A DNA stretch of 64,000 nt, taken from CAZYFH01 sp965249175. GTDB lineage: Bacteria; Acidobacteriota; Vicinamibacteria; Vicinamibacterales; UBA8438. Position 1 is the stretch's first letter. Each line of letters begins with the position of its first letter. The DNA lies in NCBI GenBank assembly GCA_965249175.1, contig OZ252227.1, positions 2,852,001 through 2,916,000 of the forward strand, read 5' to 3'. Both the position numbers and the translations under genes were made by a program. The notes beneath the pieces are model-generated. The model ran no database searches. It was not told the origin of the DNA and was given only the letters and a program-made list of their open reading frames with translations. Below are positions 58,698-64,000 of this stretch, piece by piece.

Positions 58698-59301
58698 CGT
58701 CCAGTCGCTCGATATTCCAGTAGAGGATGAGGGCCGTCGCGATCTGACCGATCCCGAAGGTGACCGCCATGCCAGCGGGAGACGGAATGCCGCCGCCGCC
58801 ACCGATCTGAAGCAGGACCGCACCGGCCCCCACGTAATAGAGCGCGACCCACCCGATGACGCGAGGCAGATACGGCCGAGACGCGAACACTCCGAGCCCG
58901 AAGGTGATCGCCCACAGACCAGGGAGCAGGGCGATGTGGTCGCCGGTGCCCTGAACAAAGACGAGGCCCAACGTCACGACAAGCCCGGCCGCAAGGCTCG
59001 GCAGGAACTGCCCCACGACCCGACTCGTACGACGCTGCGCGACGGCATCCCCCCGGTACAGCACGTGATAGAGAACTCCCCCGGCCCCGATCCCGCCGCA
59101 CACGACAGCCACACCCACCCAGAACCACACGAACTCGAGCGGTGTCACAGGCTGGAAGAACCCTGCCTGCAGGGCCGCGGCCACGAGGGCACAGACGCCG
59201 GTCAAGCCGACCGGTAGCGATCGGTACCCTCGATACACCTCGCTGCGTTCGAGATGACCGTGGATCTCTGATATCTGTTGCAACGCCAGGTCGAGCTTCA
59301 T
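58675..59301 (-). CDS. Six-span membrane protein paired with the regulator
   Basis: A short soluble start (LQQISEIHGHLERSEVYRGY) is followed by six hydrophobic segments. Membrane proteins of this kind are regularly encoded with PF13601 regulators and may act as sensors that sequester them. The promoter probably uses TTGACC and TAAAGT (17-bp spacing) overlapping the operator at 59319-59335. Confidence 0.7.
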   Translation of the reverse strand: MKLDLALQQISEIHGHLERSEVYRGYRSLPVGLTGVCALVAAALQAGFFQPVTPLEFVWFWVGVAVVCGGIGAGGVLYHVLYRGDAVAQRRTSRVVGQFLPSLAAGLVVTLGLVFVQGTGDHIALLPGLWAITFGLGVFASRPYLPRVIGWVALYYVGAGAVLLQIGGGGGIPSPAGMAVTFGIGQIATALILYWNIERLDDDQEALV

Positions 59302-59318
59302 CGGTTCCCTAATCGATC

Positions 59319-59335
59319 ACTTTACCTCGCAAAGT
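59319..59335. promoter_or_regulatory. Operator palindrome upstream of the membrane protein/regulator operon
   Basis: ACTTTA-CCTCG-CAAAGT matches the ispH site in arms and spacing with one mismatch. On the minus strand TTGACC lies 17 bp before TAAAGT within this site, so a bound regulator would block transcription of its own operon. Confidence 0.6.
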
Positions 59336-59418
59336 ATATGCGGTCAACTCGGTGTAGCGGCGCGAACCCCGGTATTTCCCTATACTTCTGGCGGAGCGGC
59401 TCTCGGTGACCGACCGGT

Positions 59419-59904
59419 ATGTGGAAGAACGACCCGACTCAGGCACGTTCCGTCACGCCAGACGACTATGACTTTCTCCCGGTTCCGGACCTCGACGTGC
59501 CAGAGGGCGTGACCTCGCTCGGTCGGACGATCAGCATCAAGGGTGACCTGACCGCGGGCGAGCATCTCATCATCGAAGGCCGCTTCGAGGGGCAGCTCGC
59601 CGTGCCGGAGCACGGCATCGCCGTGGGACAGCACGCGGCGGTCACCGCCGAGGTCCTGGCGCGGACCATCACCGTGCTGGGGCACGCGAACGGATCTTTC
59701 ACGGCAGCCGAGAAAATGGAGATCCGTGAGAGCGGCTTCGTCGAGGGTCGAATCGTCGCGCAGACCGTGGTCATCGAAGACGGTGCCCACTTCAAGGGCT
59801 CGATCGATCCGACCCGCACGGAAGCCGCGCTCGCCGTCGGCCGGCATCGCCTCAAACAGCGGACCGCAGCGCCGACGAAGCCGCCGGTTCCGACCTCATC
59901 CTGA
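59419..59904 (+). CDS. Bactofilin
   Basis: The central 110 residues repeat short strands with regularly spaced hydrophobics (TISIKGDLTAGEHLIIEGRF; VEGRIVAQTVVIEDGAHFKG), the right-handed beta-helix of bactofilins, which polymerise without nucleotide at the membrane. The flanking tails are disordered and Pro-rich. It may scaffold cell-wall or secretion machinery. It is followed 27 bp later by the ATP-grasp gene. Confidence 0.85.
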   Translation: MWKNDPTQARSVTPDDYDFLPVPDLDVPEGVTSLGRTISIKGDLTAGEHLIIEGRFEGQLAVPEHGIAVGQHAAVTAEVLARTITVLGHANGSFTAAEKMEIRESGFVEGRIVAQTVVIEDGAHFKGSIDPTRTEAALAVGRHRLKQRTAAPTKPPVPTSS

Positions 59905-59931
59905 GCCGCAACGGGTCCGCGTTGGACGCTG

Positions 59932-61326
59932 ATGTCGACCGACGCCGTTCAGCGGATCGCGGACCGCCTCGATCTGGAACAACGAGTCGCGCCGTATCGC
60001 GATCGGATCTGGCAACCCGGGTCGCCGCCCGCCCCGGTCCTTCACCTCGAAGACGTCTCCGCGATCCCGTTCCTCGTCGACATCGCCGGCGTTGAGGAAT
60101 ACCAGCATCGCGCCCGGATGCGCGCGGCCGACGGTGACCTGTACGCCACGGTCACGGCGAGCGATCCTCGCTACGAGTCGTATTGTCGCGACCATCTGGG
60201 GCTCGGCGTCCCGACCCATCTGATCGTGGATCCGCGAGGCGACGGCGGCCCGCTGGCCGTGACCCGCGCCTGTATGGCCGATGCTGCCCTCTCGACCCTC
60301 GTCGACCATACCCGCCGCAGTGGCCTGGTCCTTCACCCCTACATGTCGATCGCGGAGGTGTGGGATCTCGCCGCCGCCATCGCGACGGGCGTGGACCGCG
60401 CCGTACCCGTCATCGGCGCCCCTCCCCCCGTGACCTGGATCGCCAATGACAAGGCGCTGTTCGATGAGCTCGTCACCGCGGTGCTTGGGCCGGGCTGGTC
60501 GCCGGAGACCCACGTCGAGACCGAGCCGGCCCGCATGGCGGCGCGCCTCCGAGATCTCGCCAACCGCTATCGCGCCGTCGGACTCAAGCGGACGCGGTGT
60601 GCGTCCGCCATGGGAAATCAGGTCTTCGACGCCGGGACACTCGCGGCCGAGACCGCGTCGATCGAGCACCACGTCCGTGCCTTCCTGACCCGCACCGAGT
60701 GGCCTGGCACCGAACCGGTGCTGGTCGTGGCGTGGGAGGACGCCGCGGCGTCGCCATCAACCCAGTGGTGGCTGCCACCCCTTGGACACGGCCCGGCACG
60801 ACTCGACGGCATCTACGAGCAAATCCTCGAAGGCGACCGCAAGGTGTTCGTCGGCAGCCGGCCCTCCACGCTGCCGCGATCCGTCGAGGCGGGACTGACG
60901 GGCGCCGGGGCACGCGTGGCCGGCGCACTGCAGCGGCTCGGCTACGTCGGTCGGTGTTCGTTCGACCACCTCGTCGTGGGCGATCCGCACGGCGATTTCG
61001 AGCTTCGCTTCACCGAGTGCAATGGGCGGTGGGGCGGGACGAGCACACCGATGCATCTGGTCGATCGCCTCGTCCGTGGTCCGCGACCGCGCTATCGGGC
61101 TCAAGATTTCTCTCATCCGGCACTGGTCGGCGCCACGTTCGCGGACGTGATCGCCGCCGTTGGCGACCATGCCTTCGACCACACCCGGCAACACGGCCAG
61201 TTCATCTTCTACAACGTAGGCCCCCTCGAGCGGCACGGCAAGCTGGACGTGATTGCGCTCGGGCGGACGCAATCCGAAGCGGAGCAGGCGCTCGGCGACG
61301 ACCTTCCACGGTTTCTACGGTTGTAG
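59932..61326 (+). CDS. ATP-grasp ligase-like protein (PGM1-type)
   Basis: The first half is a pre-ATP-grasp region; the second shows GRCSFDHLVVGDPHGDFELR and FTECNGRWGGTSTPMHLVDR, whose E-x-N-x-R arrangement binds metal-ATP in ATP-grasp enzymes such as peptide ligases. The product may join a carboxylate to an amine to make a peptide-like compound. A bactofilin precedes and an M20 hydrolase follows, so ligase and hydrolase may act on one substrate. The substrate is unknown. Confidence 0.7.
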   Translation: MSTDAVQRIADRLDLEQRVAPYRDRIWQPGSPPAPVLHLEDVSAIPFLVDIAGVEEYQHRARMRAADGDLYATVTASDPRYESYCRDHLGLGVPTHLIVDPRGDGGPLAVTRACMADAALSTLVDHTRRSGLVLHPYMSIAEVWDLAAAIATGVDRAVPVIGAPPPVTWIANDKALFDELVTAVLGPGWSPETHVETEPARMAARLRDLANRYRAVGLKRTRCASAMGNQVFDAGTLAAETASIEHHVRAFLTRTEWPGTEPVLVVAWEDAAASPSTQWWLPPLGHGPARLDGIYEQILEGDRKVFVGSRPSTLPRSVEAGLTGAGARVAGALQRLGYVGRCSFDHLVVGDPHGDFELRFTECNGRWGGTSTPMHLVDRLVRGPRPRYRAQDFSHPALVGATFADVIAAVGDHAFDHTRQHGQFIFYNVGPLERHGKLDVIALGRTQSEAEQALGDDLPRFLRL

Positions 61327-61387
61327 ACCCGGGATCGCATGGCCTTCGACGCGTCGGACCCAGCCACGAGTGGCCTAAGATAGAGGC

Positions 61388-62539
61388 GTGACGGAGGTGG
61401 TCGAGCGGATGGTGGCGCTGCGCCGCCATTTTCATCAGCACCCCGAGCTGGCATACGAGGAGACCGAGACCGCCCGCGCGATCATGGCGGAGCTCGATCG
61501 GTTGGGGATCTCGCACGCGTACGGCGGACCGGGTGGCGCGGTCATTGGTCGTCTCGCCGGGCACGGCACGGGTCCGACCGTCGCGCTGCGCGCCGAGATG
61601 GACGCGTTGCCGTGCGCGGAACGCACGGATCTCCCCTTCGCGTCGCAGGTGCCCGGCCGGATGCACGCATGCGGGCACGACGCGCACATGGCCATGGTGC
61701 TCGGCGCGGCGGCTCGGCTCCGCGACACGCCACCCCCAGGCACAGTCCTTTTCGTCTTCCAGCCCGCAGAAGAGCGCGGCAACGGCGCACAGACCGTCGT
61801 CGATTCGAGGATGCTCCCGGCGGTCGACGGGATCTTTGCCGGGCACGTGACGCAGCACTATCGCCTTGGCGAGATCATGGTCGTCGAGGGGACCATCACG
61901 GCCCACTCGGACCGCTTCACCATTCACGTCCAGGGCCGCGGCGGCCACGGCGCGCGCCCGCACGAAGCCATCGACGCGGTCGTCATCGCGGGCCTGCTCA
62001 TCACGGCGCTCCAGACGCTGGTCTCGCGCCAAATCAATCCCGTGCACCCGTCCGTGGTCACCATCGGGTCGGTGCACGCCGGAAGTGCTGCCAACATCAT
62101 CGCGGACAACGCGGTGCTCGACGGCATCATCCGCACGACTCGGCCCGACGCGCGGGAGGAGATCATCCGTGGCCTGCGCCGCACCGCCAGCGCGTTGGGG
62201 GATCTACACAACGCGGAGGTCACGGTGGAGCTCGGCGAAAGCTCACCCGCGGTCGTCAACGCCTCGCGTGAGACGCGGATTGCCCGTCGGGCCGCCCAGC
62301 AGGTGGTCGGCGATCACGGCATCGTCGAGCAGGAGTACCCGAGTATGGGCGCGGAGGACTTCTCGTATTTCCTCGCCGACACCCCTGGCTGCTACGTCCG
62401 TTTTGGGACACGGACCGACGGCGACACCTACGTGCCGCTCCATAGCCCGCTGTTCGACGTCGACGAAGGCGTCCTGGACGTCGGTGCGGCGTTCTTCGAT
62501 CACGTGGTCCGGGAAGCGGTCACCGAGTACGCCTCGTAG
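61388..62539 (+). CDS. M20-family amidohydrolase/peptidase
   Basis: The 383-residue enzyme carries the M20D signatures: RRHFHQHPELAYEETETA, RAEMDALP, HACGHDAHMA (metal ligand His/Asp), FQPAEERGNGA (catalytic Glu and ligand) and SMGAEDFSYFL. Such enzymes remove acyl or amino-acid groups (hippurate, indole-acetyl or N-acyl amino acids). It lies 61 bp after the ATP-grasp gene. Start is a GTG. Confidence 0.9.
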   Translation: MTEVVERMVALRRHFHQHPELAYEETETARAIMAELDRLGISHAYGGPGGAVIGRLAGHGTGPTVALRAEMDALPCAERTDLPFASQVPGRMHACGHDAHMAMVLGAAARLRDTPPPGTVLFVFQPAEERGNGAQTVVDSRMLPAVDGIFAGHVTQHYRLGEIMVVEGTITAHSDRFTIHVQGRGGHGARPHEAIDAVVIAGLLITALQTLVSRQINPVHPSVVTIGSVHAGSAANIIADNAVLDGIIRTTRPDAREEIIRGLRRTASALGDLHNAEVTVELGESSPAVVNASRETRIARRAAQQVVGDHGIVEQEYPSMGAEDFSYFLADTPGCYVRFGTRTDGDTYVPLHSPLFDVDEGVLDVGAAFFDHVVREAVTEYAS

Positions 62540-62573
62540 CCCCCGCGCCTCCGCCGCGCTCGCCCCACCGGTT

Positions 62574-63125
62574 TCAAGGACGCTCGGCTCGCCGCGCGTC
62601 GAGGATGCGCTCGACCCGAGGTCGATCACCCGGCCCGGTCCCGACATGGAGAAAGTGGATCGTCCCGAGCGGGTCGATCAGCACGTCGCCTCCCTGTTGG
62701 AAGGTGTCAGCGACAGGCCACATCGGCAAGCGGCCACGGCCGAGCTCTCGCAGATACGCCAGCCACGTCGCGCCGCCCCAGAGGTGCCGTCGCCGGGCAC
62801 GCCCCATCGCGTAGGCCTGATACAACACGCGCCCATCATCGGTGACCACGGGCCACGCGGGGCCGGTCTCCGCGACGTACGCCCGCGCCGCGTGGTCCGC
62901 CTCGAAGGTAATCACCAGCACACGGATCTGGAGTGCGCTGAGGGAAGACTGCGCCTGCTGCAACTGCAGCAGGTGTCGTCGACAGGGGAGTCAGCGCAGG
63001 TGGCGATGAAAGACGAGCAGCAGCCAGCCGCCGCGGTAGTCCTCGAGCGTGTGCGCGCGCCCCTCGGTGTCCCGCAGCCGGAAGGGCGCGGCTGACCGGC
63101 CGACGGCGGCGAACCCAGCCGTCAA
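62574..63125 (-). CDS. Thioredoxin-fold redox protein, probable selenoprotein (UGA at codon 45)
   Basis: The frame starts at a TTG overlapping the serine-hydrolase stop (TTGA) and reads RSAAPFRLRDTEGRAHTLED, GGWLLLVFHRHLR, then TGA (62991-62993), then LPCRRHLLQLQ and an AhpC/TSA-like remainder, 183 residues including position 45. Read as selenocysteine the TGA gives the active-site motif UxxC at the usual place before helix 1 of a thioredoxin fold. A hairpin with a G in its loop starts 17 bases downstream. A start called inside the frame after the TGA would lose the active site. The alternative is a Cys-to-stop mutation. Confidence 0.72.
62954..62973 (-). other. SECIS-like hairpin downstream of in-frame UGA
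   Basis: On the minus strand CCTGCTGC, loop AGTT and GCAGCAGG form a perfect 8-bp stem. The loop is 26-29 bases after the TGA and its second base is G, both inside the accepted limits for bacterial SECIS elements, which lie in the coding region just after the UGA. Confidence 0.6.
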
Positions 63126-64000
63126 TCGTCGATCGCCTGATACGTTATCGTGACGAGATCCTGACGGATGTTCAGATGGGTGTAGGGCCGCATCTGCGTC
63201 ATCAGGATGCCGATCAAGTCCTCCTCGGGGTCCACCCAGAAGACCGTGCAGAACGCGCCGCCCCAGTAATACGAACCCTCTGAGCGCGGCGTCCCGGACG
63301 GGCCGAGATCGGTGACCACGGCATAGCCGAGGCCAAAGCCGTAGCCCGGACCGGCGAGCCAGATCCCGGCATCGCCGGTGTGATTGGCGGTCATCAACTC
63401 GACCGTCTTGCGGCTCAAGATCCGCACCCCGTCCAGCACGCCGCCGTTCAGCATCATCTGGTGGAAGCGGAAGTAGTCGCGCGCGGTCGAGACCAGGCCA
63501 CCGGCGCCGCTGAAGTAGACATGCGGCTCGCGCACGTAGCGGCTCTCGGCCGTCGGCGCCTCGGCCAACGCCCGCGTGCCGTCGTCGTCTGGCCGATAGA
63601 GCGCTGTGAACCGATCGAGCTTGGACAGCGGCAGATGAAAGTGCGTGTCCGTCATATCGAGCGGTTCAAAGATACGCTCGCGCAGATACGCGTCCAGCGT
63701 CTGGCCGGACATCACCTCGACCAGCCGGCCCACCACGTCGGTTGCCCGCCCGTATTCCCACCGGTCGCCCGGATGAAAGTTCAGCGGAAGCCGTGCGAGC
63801 CGCTTCAGCATGTCGCCGACCGTGTCACCGGGCTTTGTCCGGGCCGACATGTCCTGAAAGTCGGTCTGGGTCAGCCCGCGGTAAGTGTTGGCCAGGCCCG
63901 CGGTATGCGTGAGCACATGCTGGACGGTGACGGGACGCGCGGCCGGTATCAGCTTGTAGCGCGATGCGATCCGCTCGTCGGCCGGCGCCGGGATCGCGAC
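63122..64000 (-). CDS. Beta-lactamase-family serine hydrolase, 5' end beyond window
   Basis: The visible C-terminal 290 residues show TVQHVLTHTAGLANTYRG, the region after the catalytic SxxK (which lies past the right edge), and GDRWEYGRATDVVGRLVEVM with the Tyr motif. The closing strand region is GSYYWGGAFCTVFWVDPEED. It belongs to the class-C-like esterase/peptidase group. It is translationally coupled to the redox protein downstream. Confidence 0.85.
   Translation of the reverse strand, partial: VAIPAPADERIASRYKLIPAARPVTVQHVLTHTAGLANTYRGLTQTDFQDMSARTKPGDTVGDMLKRLARLPLNFHPGDRWEYGRATDVVGRLVEVMSGQTLDAYLRERIFEPLDMTDTHFHLPLSKLDRFTALYRPDDDGTRALAEAPTAESRYVREPHVYFSGAGGLVSTARDYFRFHQMMLNGGVLDGVRILSRKTVELMTANHTGDAGIWLAGPGYGFGLGYAVVTDLGPSGTPRSEGSYYWGGAFCTVFWVDPEEDLIGILMTQMRPYTHLNIRQDLVTITYQAIDD

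Overview
The window is GC-rich DNA (visibly above 60 percent GC) that fits a soil or sediment bacterium of the Acidobacteriota, perhaps the Vicinamibacteria. This is inferred from gene content only: a CxxCH monooxygenase-like protein, PQQ-type and YVTN propellers, an amidohydrolase with a CIA30-like tail inside an ABC/DesK-DesR operon, a serine/threonine kinase remnant, a bactofilin and an ATP-grasp/M20 pair. No rRNA and no complete tRNA were seen. The window is a patchwork of a decayed prophage, an insertion-sequence graveyard, a small integrative element and blocks of chromosomal genes.

Layout. (1) 1-21.85 kb, all on the minus strand: a podovirus-like prophage read right to left. It holds a truncated terminase, small zinc-finger and Tat-signal proteins, a P22-like portal, a scaffold-like gene, a polyvalent virion protein of about 2,100 residues that needs a +1 frame change, a tail fibre, a TIM-barrel-like tail protein, and a lysis cassette ending in a SleB-type endolysin that runs off the left edge. 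It is broken by an IS256-family element (2444-3878) and an IS110-family element (about 13.5-14.8 kb); no major capsid protein was found. (2) 21.9-29.4 kb: nested transposable elements (HUH/IS91-like with a ParB-like partner, IS3, IS1380 fragment, IS66, IS1595). (3) 29.4-30.1 kb: non-coding DNA rich in perfect inverted repeats. (4) 30.1-35.8 kb: a lipoprotein remnant and a tightly overlapping ABC ATPase-permease-amidohydrolase-histidine kinase-response regulator operon. (5) 36.1-39.3 kb: element and gene fragments around an intact outer-membrane beta-barrel gene. (6) 39.3-45.6 kb: a small integrative element ending in a frameshifted tyrosine recombinase and the 3' part of a tRNA-Gly; a second recombinase remnant faces it from the other side. 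(7) 46-53.7 kb: exported chromosomal proteins, with a clean ISL3 insertion. (8) 54-56.3 kb: a third IS256 copy and a second phage remnant (small terminase, zinc-ribbon membrane gene with an amber codon). (9) 56.4-64 kb: a Phd/VapC pair, ispH, a winged-helix regulator with its membrane partner and two matching operators, bactofilin, ATP-grasp ligase, M20 hydrolase, a likely UGA-encoded selenoprotein, and a serine hydrolase cut by the right edge.

The observations most worth following are: (a) an in-frame TGA at 62991-62993 in a UxxC position of a thioredoxin-fold protein, followed by a SECIS-like hairpin; (b) a two-hairpin RNA element present twice in the prophage with a compensatory base-pair change; (c) a cluster of GTCA-N6-TGAC sites in prophage regulatory gaps; (d) a TCC-TAA junction overlapping a perfect Shine-Dalgarno sequence inside the polyvalent gene; and (e) a ParB-like gene translationally coupled to a HUH transposase.
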